Shown: positions 37,701 to 49,291 of the stretch, piece after piece
Position numbering within the stretch: the first letter of the stretch is position 1
Layout: every line of letters starts with the position of its first letter
Origin: Vespula vulgaris
Taxonomy: Eukaryota; Arthropoda; Insecta; Hymenoptera; Vespidae
Assembly (NCBI RefSeq): GCF_905475345.1
Contig: NC_066587.1
Coordinates: forward strand, 928,070 to 992,069
Direction of reading: 5' to 3'
Length of the DNA: 64,000 nt
Position numbers and translations under genes: made by a program
The notes under the pieces: model-generated
Database searches by the model: none
Told to the model about the DNA's origin: nothing
What the model saw: only the letters and a program-made list of their open reading frames with translations

Positions 37701-38808
37701 AAACCAAATCACATAATCTTTAATAATAAAAAGAAGAACAAAAAAGAAAAAAAAAAGAAAAAAGGAATTGAAACATCTGTAATGAATCTGTAAATGAATT
37801 TTTTTTTTTTTTTTTTTATATATAAGAAATTTCAAAGAAATCTTCTCTCTTGAGGATTGAACGAAAACTTTTTATAAGAAACGAGCGAACAAGCAAAAAA
37901 TAAATGAATAAAAAAATAAAAAAAGTAAAAAAAAGAAGTAGAAAAAGATTTAGCCGAAAAAAAAGAAGTTATAAAAGACACATCCGAAGTTAAAAAATCT
38001 CTTTGGCAAAGAAAATGATCGTCTATTTGCGTGTTATTGCAATAACATTCGATGATTCATACTGTTGACAATGAATATATTATTGATAGTATGCTCGAAC
38101 GTAAAGAGTCCTCCTCGTTCTTCCTACGAGTATTTCCTTCATGTTACGCATAAGTATGCACTTCCTGATTACGGAATATCGGAAGCTTCAAAAGATTGCA
38201 CAAATATGCTTTGAATTCGCGACTGTTTCTTTAGTTAACTGGGTCGTATGTATTATATGTATTTCCATATAGAACTTTGTTCTCTAAACTAAAGAAACAT
38301 AGAGAACGAGAAAGAGAGAAAGAGACAGACAGACAGACAGACAGACAGAGACAGAAAAAAAAGAGATACACATATATAAATATATACGTGTATGAATGTA
38401 CCTATCCAAAATAAGTTTCCTCAAGTTTGGTAAATGTTGAAACCAAGCAGTCCTAGCTACATGAAGTTTAGTACCATGGAATATAAGCCAATCCAATGAT
38501 TGTAATCCGCGAAAGGCATTACGAGATATAGAATCTACGTGACAATTATAAAACGACAATCTTTTTAAATCGCGGAATCTTGAAAATGCATCGTCGGGTA
38601 TCGTGCGTATCCGTGATACAGAAAATTCAATCCATTCGGCCTCGTTTGAGATCTCATCGAGGTCGCTCAATTCGCTGTCAGTACAAGCATAAGCAATTGA
38701 TCGTTCGCCGTTGACAATAGGTGTTAAACTGCATTTACAATTAATCTGAACGATCAGATTTAGGATTGTAACAATTATGTATATTATTATCATCGTTGTT
38801 GTCGTCAT
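34791..38808 (-). CDS. Extracellular leucine-rich-repeat protein with four LRR+C-cap modules, 4 exons
   Basis: Exons (minus) are 38808-38402, 37638-37305, 37091-36507 and 36407-34791. Phases close, giving 980 aa. Residues 1-24 are a signal peptide (hydrophobic IIIYIIVTILNLIVQINC). Four modules each combine about 4-6 LRRs with a C-terminal cysteine cap: NPWLCECRRRLERFF (exon 2), NPWNCNCRKNLEKIL (exon 3), NPWSCLCGIKLAEFL (exon 4) and a degenerate NPLKWKCRLELEQFL (exon 4). Modules 1, 3 and 4 open with a paired-cysteine N-cap; module 2 lacks it. Thr/Ser-rich, mucin-like linkers precede modules 3 and 4. The C-terminus (CSSASKIKFSLMLPTFVIFF..) is hydrophobic after a small-residue stretch, so it is either a GPI-anchor signal or a terminal membrane segment. 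It is probably a cell-surface binding or adhesion protein of the chaoptin/connectin-like style. The ligand is unknown and no ortholog was recognised. Confidence 0.85.
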
Positions 38809-39257
38809 GATCGTCCACCTTTCATTCGAAGGATTTATTTCGATAGAGGGTGTGTCTTAGCGTGTTCACTGCTAATCTTGAATCCTGAAAGACAGAAGAT
38901 ATACATACATACGTATATACATACATATATTGTATATATTATACATATATATTATACATACACACGCACATATATTTGCGTATTTTTCTATAATTTTTTT
39001 CTTCTTCTTTTTTTTTTAAAATATCGTAGAAAACAGAATTTTATCGCATTCAGTATGACGCAGTGTCAGGGTCATTATTATCAGTATAGATATATGTGTA
39101 TATATATATAATTTAAAATGGCGCGAGCGTACGCGCATGCGCATTGGCACGCACGCACGCACGCACTTGGAAATGCCGCGGAATTTGCTTTCGGTGGCGC
39201 TACTCACCCTTAAAACTCTCTTCTTCTTTAATCCTTCGTTAACTTACACTGAACTAA

Positions 39258-39280
39258 TATAGACAGAGAGATAGATAGAC

Positions 39281-39322
<42 letters not shown>

Positions 39323-39330
39323 ATAGATAA
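39258..39330. repeat. (GATA)n microsatellite
   Basis: About 15 copies of GATA with AGAC and AAAT variants at the edges. Confidence 0.95.
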
Positions 39331-40487
39331 ATAAATTGATAGATCCCCTTTCCCTAAAAATTCATCCTAACCTTCTTCGAAATTTAAAATCGTCATAGGA
39401 CGATTTTTTTTCAGACATTTCGACGACAACGATAACGATGACGATGACGACGACGAGATTTATCGAACAAATCTTTCGTTTCTTATTTCTTTTTTTTTTT
39501 TCTTTTTTTCTCTTCACCCTTCCAAAATTTAGATATCGGTCGGTAAGAAAGGAAACGAACGAACTCCCTGCCGATCCCTCACCCCTCAAAAAAAAAAAAT
39601 ATATATATATATATCTATGTATACGTATATAAGAAATATAAATATATACAAAAACACACGCGCGCACAGGAAAAGGGAAGAATAATAAAGAAAATGATCT
39701 CGAAAGATCGAGATCTAGAACGTAGGTCGAAAAGAGAGTACTTGGCACGACTGAGCTCGCGTATCGCTCGTTTCCTCGTTATATAAACTCGTAAGGCCAA
39801 GGTCGTCGTAGATTCCCCTTGCACCGATGCACTAGCACCAATTCTGTCTCTCTCTCTCTCTTTCTTTCTATGTCTATGACGAGCCTATCTTTAGCTTAGG
39901 GCCATTCGCGATTTGGCAGGAGAATTATGATTATGAACGAGCGTAATAAAAAGCTTTCGAAAACCGTTCTCCTTTTGTATTTGTTTCCATCGAATCGTTG
40001 TTGTCATCTTCGTCTTCGTCTTCGTCGTCGTCGTCGACGTCGACGACGACGACGTCGTTGTCGTAGAAGGGAGGAAGAGAGAAGAGGGAGAAACGACTCG
40101 TTTTTCCTCGCTTTCTCCTTTGTCGTTATTAGCTAATTGCGATTAGCGGTCAACTTAGAGACTAGTTTTAGAAAGAAGACGACTACACACGTAACTTTTT
40201 AACGCGCCTACAACGCGGTTTGATACCTTTATAAAGAAAAAGAGTAAGAGAGAGAGAGAGAGAGAGAAATAGGAAAAAAAGAGAGAGAGAGAGAGAGAGA
40301 GAAAAAATAAACCGACGTCAGTTACGAAGTGCGCTCGCGTGCACCTGAGCGCACCACACTCGATGCATCGCGAGCAAAAATGGTAGCGTCTCGTCAAGGT
40401 CCCTTTGAAAGAATCGTAACGGTTATACATACGTACATATATATATATATATATACACACGTGTCTGTCTATATGCAGTATGCACTT

Positions 40488-41100
40488 ATACAAGGTGGGA
40501 CCTAAATAATGTCTCATAAGCCTAGATGTCCGTCTATTCTCTTATTAAAGAGAACAATCTGATATTCTTTTTCTTCTTCTTCTTCTTCTTCTTCCTTTTT
40601 TTTTTGTTTCATTTTTTCGTTGATTTATCTTTCTTCTTCTTTCTTCTTTCTTCTTTGCTTCCTTTTTCTTCTTCTTTTTCGTTCTTCTTTTTTTTCTTCT
40701 TTTTTTTTTTTTATTGTTTACTCGTAGAGTACAACCGTTATGTCATTCGTACAACACACAAAAATGTCGTATTATTTTTTGAAATTATTTCTTGAAATTA
40801 AAAGAAACAAAAATTAATAATATTAATATTACTATTGATAATAATAATTCGATACGTGTAATTTTCGCAATGAAAAAAAACTTGTAACGCTTCGTTTGGG
40901 CCTTTCACGTATGGCTTGTAACACTTTATTTGGAGAATCCTATATACATATATCTTGTAACACTTTATTTGGACCACCCTGCATATACATATCTTGTAAC
41001 ACTTTATTTGGATCATCCTACATATATCTTGTAACACTTTATTCGGGCCACCCTATGAACAGATTCTAATACTTTATTTGGCTCACCCTGTATATGATGG
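40488..41100. mobile_element. Inverted-repeat element with amplified right end
   Basis: The left end TATACAAGGTGGGACCTAAA (from 40488) is an imperfect inverted copy of the right end TTTGGCTCACCCTGTATA (to about 41094). Between them lies pyrimidine-rich DNA and then a tandem array (40881-41100) in which the right-end sequence is repeated about six times. There is no coding capacity. The ends resemble those of the elements at 8.3-8.9 kb and 22.5 kb. Confidence 0.45.
40881..41100. repeat. Tandem array of six 34-39-bp units
   Basis: Units share CTTGTAACACTTTATTTGG followed by a variable CACCCT/ATCCT block and a CATATA spacer. Starts are near 40881, 40915, 40954, 40993, 41029 and 41066. The first unit is the most diverged (CTTGTAACGCTTCGTTTGGG). 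Each unit ends with the GG..CACCCTRYATA motif seen at element termini elsewhere in the window. Confidence 0.85.
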
Positions 41101-41201
41101 ACATATGATATACATATATATGTATATATGTTAAATGATATTCATGATTCATGTTATATGAAGAGTAATGTTCATTATACGCGTGTTTATTTTAAATATA
41201 T

Positions 41202-41240
<39 letters not shown>

Positions 41241-42433
41241 ATGTCAAATTACAGAGAAATCGTGAAAACACACCCTACTGACATATAACTAACTAGTCTT
41301 TTTAAAACTTTTTTACCGACCCTTTCTAGTAACCCCTTTTTTTAACCTACACAGTAATTTCGATGAATGACATTTATACACTCACCTACATTCACATATA
41401 CATATATATCGCGTTTACTCGTTGATATGAACGTTCCATACTGCAAGTATTTCGGGAAATGCTTGTTTGTTTCGATTCGGTTATGGACTCGATGATCCTT
41501 GGACTAATTTAATAGGATAAATTCGTCGATGCCCGTATATACTTGATAACTTGAAAAGTTAATCTCGTCCTCCATATGGGGGTTAATGGATATTAAAATA
41601 AATCTCTATTAAAAATTGATGACCATACGATGTCGTGTGATAACTAATCTATCGATAAAAATAACGATACGATAAATTTATTCTTGGAAAATTTAAGTTC
41701 GACTGTATTTTTTTTTTTTTTTTTTTTTTTTATTATTAAATCTTTGAATAACGTTGTAAAAAAGAAAAAGAGAAAAACAAAAGTTTTAATTTATGTAAAA
41801 TGTATCACGTGACACGAGATTCGCTTGTCACGTGATTTTCCTTCGCGAGACTAAATATGAGAATAAAAAAAAGAGAAAAAAAAAAAGAGCGAATTAGATA
41901 TACAGTTTTCTTCGCATTTAATCTTATTAGATTCGTAATGTTAATTAAATTTTCCAATGAGCTTCCTACACGAGACTGTTGGAATCTATACAATAACACC
42001 CTATTTGGATGAGGCGTTGGATGAGTATGATTACACTTTTCTACGTAGAACACATTATACGGCATCAATGTCGAACATTAAGAAAAGAAATATTTACCAA
42101 TCGTCTAGTATGATCATTGAAACAAGATTTATGTATACATATAGATATACGCGTATGTGTGTTTATCTACGTACACCCTTATTACGATTAACTCAACGTA
42201 CATTTTTCGTTATATTTATTTCCAAATAAATGATTCTCAATTTTTCCAATTGCAATTTATAAAAATTTAGTTAAAAAGAGAGATAAGTTGAGAACTACTG
42301 TTTAAAAACTGAAAGGTATCTACTTTACCGACTGATAAGAATTCATAACCCCTTTTTGACAGGCACGCTTCATTGTTTATAGACGCTTAACGCGTGTTCT
42401 CTCTTTCGATGTACTTACAATAGTTATTTAAAA

Positions 42434-45400
42434 ATGCTTACATTATTAGGAGAATTGAATTTATGGACGTTCGATGACAATATTAATATAAAGAACACGG
42501 ATCATGGTGCATTTCGGTAAAATATAAATCTTTGTTTTTTAGAAATCTATTATTTAAATAAGATCAGTCACGTTTTGTTTCCTTGTTAGAAATTAATTTT
42601 ATCCATAATATTTTTTCTTTCTTTTTTTTTTAAACAGATACCATGATAAACGTATCGATGGTATATACGAAGAAGGGAAAAGATCGTATAGTCAAAAACG
42701 TGGTATGACTTATGTTCCAACAAACAAGAAAGGAAATAAATTGAAAGACTCTATCAAACATTTGGAAGTATGTATATTACATATTAATTAATATTCTTAT
42801 ATCGTTTGTTTAAACATTCGATTAGAGTGCTCGCTTTTATTTATTTAGGAACAACTCAGAGATAATTCGACTATATATTGTCAATGGTATGATCACAGTG
42901 TCCTGCAAATTATGTTAAACAATGGTCTCTTGATTTACATACAAATTAATATTGAAACTGCCGATATAGTTAAATGTACTTTTGATAAATATCTTGTAGG
43001 GAAGTTATGTGATCATATATCAGATGGTAAAAATTTAAATATATCTTCAACAAAAATTGATAAAGTATAATTTAAATTATTAGATTGAATATAACTTTTA
43101 CAGTGTCAATCACAAAGACTCATTTGATTTGTACGTATAACGATAATCAAATAACAACTGTATATTTTACGAAACCTAGAAGACATGCTTTCGATAAAAT
43201 CAGTAAATTGGAACCGAAATTGTGTACGAGTGATCTGTTTGGCTCTAACGGACGTAGACTGGATAAAAAGATTGAAATCAACAAGCCTGGTGATTTGGTA
43301 TTGTCTATTAATACTTTCTTCAAGATTAACTTTAAATATTATTCCAAAATGACTTTGATATTTAATGTTGAATCTATGCATATGCATACGTTGCTTCTAA
43401 TTTATGTTTATTGCAAAAGTGCATGATTCTGTAGATATTAATTTGGTGGAAATCTACGATGAACGAAGTATATCCATGGAGTCCTGTAGTCAAGGAACAC
43501 GATCGTGCAAATATACACCTTTATCGCCTTACCGGGTATGTCGAGATGGTATTTATTTGTAAGTAGAAAATATGCATTCTAAGTGCTTTTCCCTACACTT
43601 TTAGATTAACTTTTATTAGATTAGATAGTTTGGTTATTTCTAATAGCACGTTTTCTCTCTAATTTTGTCTATACGTTTTTTTTTCAATTTTTCTCTATCT
43701 TAGAAGAAGAATTAGTTTTTCTATTTTTCATCAAAGTTTTAGTATGATTTTATTTTTAGAACAAAATTGGACTTAATATGTTACGTACGCACTGAGTTTG
43801 ATCCTTTATGTATAAAATTTGATATACATCATGAAAATGTCATTCATTCTGTAGAACAAAAAGTATCAAGAAAGGTAATAATTTAGAATGTTGTGGACCA
43901 TACCCATACATCATTTATATTATTAAGAATATAATAATACGTACTGTTTACAATATAGGGTGAAGTTACGATTGAATGGCGTACGTATGAAGTATCGCAA
44001 CAAGACAAACTGCAAAGAATTGCTATTATCTCTATACCATTACCGACTCATACGAGTTGCGTAAAATTTTCGCCTAATCAAGAATTATTATTATTATGCT
44101 GTATAGATGGTTCCGTAATGTTGTACGATGAAACGAAAGCTACGATTATTAATATAAAAGCTGCCTTTGTAAGTTCCTTGATACTTCCAAAAAAAAATTC
44201 AGGATGTGATCTATATCATTTCATATATTTTATTTTTTAACATATTTATTTTCCAAGATACCAACACTAGCATCCTGGCATAACGATGGAATGATATTTT
44301 CTATTGGAAACGATAGAGGCCAATTTCAACATTTTGATATTGCCTTGCATTGTATCAGAAATCAAATGTTAAATGACGAAACATCACCAGCAAATATTCT
44401 TGATTTGTCATCTTATTTCAGGTATTATAAATATTCTATTATACAAGAGACTTGTGTGTCTCTTCTTGCGAGAATATAGATGAGTGTAATAATAATTTAT
44501 CTTTCTCTTGAAATAGGAGTCAACCGGCATTAGTACGTATGGAATGGAATAAAAGAAATCAATTAAATTCTCATATTAGTTATTACAGTTACGGAGACTC
44601 GTTGTTTTTATTGCTTTTCGAGCGGTAAGTAGTAGAATATTTTATATATTTTTTTTTTTTTTGCCGAGAAAGATATATTTAAAGTTTGATGTACTAATAG
44701 GGGTCCGATAGGAGTCATTAGAGTAGTCGAAGGAGATAATCTTTCAGGAGATATATTAGTAAGAAGATATTTAATGCTTTCTCAAATCGAACAAGCCACG
44801 TCTTTATTGTTACGTTTAAATTGGGACACTCATCCACGTATTTGTATGCATTCTCTCAACCAAATCTTAAATTATTTATTCAAGTTACCATTAACGTCCG
44901 AACACGAAAGTAAGACACATACGTTATGTTACGTTTTGATTTAATTCTATTTCTTAATTAATTAGAAACTCTTTGTTTATACTCTTACAAAAAAAATAAT
45001 AATAATGATGATGATAATGATGATGATGATGATGATGAAATAAAAAAATTATGCCTACGATAACTATCCAGGTTTCATACAAAATGCATTGGGTAGTTTT
45101 CATGTACCAATTAGGCCAATAAGTCAAGCAATCGAAGACGAATATGGAGACGAAGTGAGAGACTTGACAAGACGATTTTTTCATCATTTACTAAGGTACT
45201 CAAATTAATAACGGAGGCTGTTAAATGATACTTCAAATTGTACTGCAAACAAATAATTTTTCTCAGATATCGCATGTTTGAGAAAGCTTTCAGACTTGCC
45301 ATAGATCTGAACGATCACGATCTTTTTATGGACATTCACTTTTATGCTTTGGTTGTAAACGATATGGAAATGGCAAACGCGGCAAAGGAAAAGGCCGAAC

Positions 45401-47649
45401 AAATTTTAAGCAGATCGAATAGTTGCAATTCCTCGCGTAAGAACAAACCAAATTTTATTAGAAAAAAATATTAGATGCACGCACGAACGTCTAACTCATA
45501 CATACATGCATACATACATACACTTAGTATTATTTATAATTATATAATCGAGAACTATTACAGATTCTACGTGTTCCCGAGAATCTTGTTCTTTATGTTC
45601 TGAATTAACGAGCGATAAAGGAGAAGAATCTTATAGCGACGAAAGTGAAAACTCAACGAAAGAAGATGAAACGACCATAAAGTATCCCAAAAGATACAAT
45701 TACAAAAAAAATTCCAACAACCACATTCCACCCTTACCAATTCTCTACCCTTCTTATTACGATGACAAAACTCTTTTACCTGCATCACTGAACAATGATC
45801 CTACTAGTAATAAAACTGACTACAATATTATTTCCACATCTTTCAATACACCCAGTAATACTTTGGCAAATACTAATTTTAACGATTCCTCTCATATCCC
45901 CGCATCTAATACTTTCTTTGCATCGACATCTTTTAGTACACCGACATACGTGACCCGTGCTAATTTAACATCGATATCAACGGTAAACTCGATTAATAGA
46001 GTCCAACCTTACAATAAATTTTCCGAAGATTTAATGACCACATCTTTTGGAAATATATCTCTTGGCAAACAAAAATCATCCTCTCTTGATCGTAAACATC
46101 GTGACGATATATTACAGTTAATGATTAATAAGTCGGGAACGAGTGATAAGCAATATAGTACCAATGATCATTCCGTCGAAGATAATGTCAAAACTATACC
46201 CGAAGAAAATAATTTTATATCAACTTCATTCAATAATTCGACTTACGAATTTGTCTTGGACAATGTTCCTTCTTCCTCGTTAATTCCATCTTTGAGTAAT
46301 ATCGACAATAATATTATGTCGACATCTTTCAGTACAATGACCTGTAATACTTCGGTTTCACATCATTCTGATAATAATTCAGGATCAAATATACAATGCG
46401 AAAATACACCCTTCTGTTATTCCTCGAGTATTAGGAGCAATGATTCATCGAGTAACGTAGTGTCCCAAATAGATACATCTAATACGGTTATACAATCGAA
46501 TAAATTAACAACCACGCTTCACAAAGCTAAGAACAACGCGTTATTTGCTACGAGTAAATATTCTGAAAATCCTACGACATACGACAGCAATATAAAAGCT
46601 TTTCGCGCTGAGGATAATCTTTACATTGATCATCATCAAAAAATTTGTAAAAAACAATCCAGTAATGACATTCCACCACCACCTTCTATAACATCTTCTT
46701 TTACGAATTATCTTCAAAATTTACAAAGAAAAAATTTCTCCCTTTCTCAAAGTACTCTCGGATTAACGAGTATAGACGAATCGAGTCAAAAGATCTCATC
46801 TGCTAAGGTAATGAATATAGCACCGTGTATTTTGCAAAGACAAAATTCTGCATCTAACATTTTACAAGATCCATGTCTTCATAGTAATTCTAAAACTTGT
46901 AGAATTAATTCTGATCTCGCTTATATACCGTATCACGGAAGTTGCGACAGTATCAATGTCACTATGCAACATACAAATAGCAACAAACTCGGCTCAACGA
47001 ATGCTTTGAGTTATTCGCATTCTGCGTATAATCTGCAAAGTAGATTACTCGAAGGTAGACATATAAAAGTAGGGTCACAGATTGCTATAAATAGTAATAC
47101 TGGTAAAGAGATCAAAACGTCGTCTAACATACCTCCATTACCTATTGTAAATACATCCAATTCCTCCAATTCGAAAACCTATTCCATGTGCCCCGCATTC
47201 ATGGATACGCCAATGTCGACCAATGAAAAACCGAAAGTAAAATTTTCAGATACGGTTACACATATATTAGTACCTGGCACGGTAAGATATTTGCTTTTAA
47301 TAATATGGACAACGTTGAAACTTTGCTTATTTTGTACGTTTGCAGAATCAATCTCATAGACAGAAACGTTCAACCGTTACACAATTACACGTAACAGATC
47401 CGAAACGTGAATTAGCAGAAAGTTTACCATTGTGCCTGGGGAATGAAGATTATTTAAAAGATTTTCAACCCTTGTCTAGTAAGTAAAGCGAAATATTTAT
47501 CTATATTATTTTACAATGCGATTTCAAGAGTTATTAAAACATTAATTGCTTTATAATTTACAGAAGATGCAGATAATGAAATTTCAAAGGAATCTTCGAA
47601 ATCTGAGGAAGGTTCTAAAATAAAAGTTGTTCATTTTGGTTTGTTATAG
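42434..47649 (+). CDS. frtz: Fritz / WDPCP planar cell polarity effector, complete, 15 exons
   Basis: Exons are 42434-42516, 42638-42767, 42849-43026, 43104-43297, 43435-43535, 43760-43874, 43959-44168, 44258-44421, 44517-44624, 44701-44909, 45072-45195, 45267-45436, 45564-47281, 47346-47478 and 47564-47649. Every phase closes, giving 903 aa. Conserved family blocks are MLTLLGELNLWTFDDNI, FRYHDKR, VGKLCDHISD, WPWAP-like YPWSPVVKEHDRAN, VRTEFDPLCIKFD, RRFFHHLLRYRMFEKAFRLA, LFMDIHFYAL and the C-terminal KVVHFGLL. Fritz is a cytoplasmic WD-repeat (beta-propeller) protein acting downstream of the core polarity complex on wing-hair and actin prehair placement. Vertebrate WDPCP also acts in ciliogenesis with septins and the CPLANE complex. 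Exon 13 (residues 259-831) is a long Ser/Asn/Thr-rich, probably disordered insertion. The ATG at 42434 was chosen because it matches the family start. Confidence 0.96.
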
Positions 47650-47791
47650 TTACACGTAATGTTCCAATGATAATCCTGCCTTTCATAAAAACCATATTCA
47701 ATTTGATATTGAAAATATTTGACAAATTATCGTTTATATATGCAAATGTATTTACATGCATGCGTGTTTGTAAATTTTTATCAAGTTTTAT

Positions 47792-47797
47792 AATAAA
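47792..47797 (+). promoter_or_regulatory. Polyadenylation signal of frtz
   Basis: AATAAA lies 143 nt after the frtz stop codon and 88 bp before the convergent mRpL48 stop. Confidence 0.7.
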
Positions 47798-47884
47798 TAC
47801 CTTTTTCCCAGTATATACTTACTGTACTTCACATATCTAATCTCATTACTAATACACAGAAATATTTCAATGTTGTATTATAAT

Positions 47885-48708
47885 TTACTTTTTTTGCGAC
47901 ATATCTTCTAACATTGATTTCATATCTAATAAAACTTTATCCGGTATATAACGTTTTAATTCCATATCAGGATCGAAAATGGTCACATTCAAGGTTATAC
48001 CTTGTGGTAAAGTATCTTCTAATATTCTAATTAGTAAGGGACACTGCGCTGATGTAACGTCTGCTAATTGTATATTTCTTTCATAAATATTAAGATTATA
48101 TTCTGCGCTCACGACGGTACTTCTTGGTTTAAATCTTTGAACTTTTAATACTTTCGGAGGTAATGCCCAACTGAAAACGATATGGACAAATCAAATAATG
48201 TGAAAAAAACTTATATTTTCAAAAAGATACTAATTCAGAATATTACCCGTTATCTACGTCAATGTCCATATTTTTAGCGATTTTATGAATGAAACTCTGA
48301 TAATTTTCTAATACAGGATAAGTATATCCTGTAATCTGTACATTTAACATAGGATAAGTTGGTATTTCTGGTTTTAACATCTACAACATGATATGTACAT
48401 ATATATATATAATTCATTATATATTATAAAAAACAAATATCACAAAACTGTCTACATAAATATTAAAAAATAACCTCCAAATAATCAGGTTCGTACAAAC
48501 TGTAATGTCTACATGACAATACATTCTTGGCTAAAATGCCATTACAAAACGTTGTTGCCTAAAAATATTTGATTTTTAAGTTATTTTTGATATATAATTA
48601 ATATACTTAGGTTATGTTTTTTTATTACATATGACACATATATAAATGTGATGTATAATTAGAAATAATTTTATGTGGAAATACCTTTCTAATGATATTT
48701 AATGCCAT
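47885..48708 (-). CDS. mRpL48: Mitochondrial ribosomal protein bL48m (mRpL48), complete, 4 exons
   Basis: Exons (minus) are 48708-48685, 48558-48475, 48380-48247 and 48170-47885, giving 175 aa. The first exon encodes only MALNIIRK. The N-terminus MALNIIRKATTFCNGILAKN is basic, short and without acidic residues, as expected of a mitochondrial targeting peptide. The mature part carries SLYEPDYLE, VQITGYTYPVLENYQSFIHK, WALPPKVLKVQRFKPRST and YERNIQLADV, and ends in a Lys-rich tail. This matches the large-subunit protein L48 of the mitoribosome (S10-like fold). The intron 2 donor is GTTATT, weaker than the others. The gene converges with frtz and lies downstream of p38 in the same orientation. 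Confidence 0.9.
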
Positions 48709-49142
48709 TTTATATCGAATTTAATTTTCAAACTTATTTATTCATTCATCGTATCAATTAAAATGACGGTTTTAATAGAGAGACTCAAACGTGGTTAGTT
48801 TTGATTTATCTAAATTATATTACCAACTGTTGCATAAGATCTAGCATCATAACTTGTTTTTTCTTTATGTTGGCAACCATTCGTAATTTCGCCGACTTGT
48901 ACGCGCGAAAATTTGAAATATTGATAATTACACAAGTATTATAGTTATATCTTTTTTTTTATTTGAAATATATTTGATAAATTATTATTGCACGTATTAG
49001 GAATGAATTTTTATAATGCAATATTCCAGAAAGTATTAGTGTTTTTATCATCATTTAACTCTTAACTTAATAAAAATATACATTTTATCTTTAATACTTT
49101 GCATTATCTATGAATTATATACACGGATATTCTTTTATATAT

Positions 49143-49173
<31 letters not shown>

Positions 49174-49291
49174 CATACATATGTATATATGTATATATAT
49201 ATATATAAAGAATTACATATAATTTAAATTTTCAATATTAGTATTATCTTACAATGTGCTTAAAATTGTATTATCCTATATTAGTCAAATT
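48709..49291. other. Spacer between p38 3' end and mRpL48 start
   Basis: It must hold the p38 3' UTR and the mRpL48 promoter. It includes a TACA/TATA repeat patch (49138-49206). No AATAAA on the minus strand was placed with confidence; no coding exon was seen. Confidence 0.6.

Larger units (their letters stand above)
38809..42433. other. Repeat-rich spacer between the divergent LRR and frtz genes
   Basis: Both 5' ends face this interval, so their promoters must lie inside. It contains a GATA tetramer array (39258-39330), a GTC/GAC trinucleotide block (about 40010-40060), GA runs (40241-40305), a CTT run (40568-40595), a long T run (41710-41732) and an inverted-repeat element with a tandem array (40488-41100). 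Open frames here follow the repeats and were rejected. Confidence 0.65.

Noticed and set aside
40798..41037. Repeated ICRxxQIKCYK peptide on the minus strand
   Set aside because: It is the translation of the tandem element-end array, not a gene; a repeat-protein reading is not needed.
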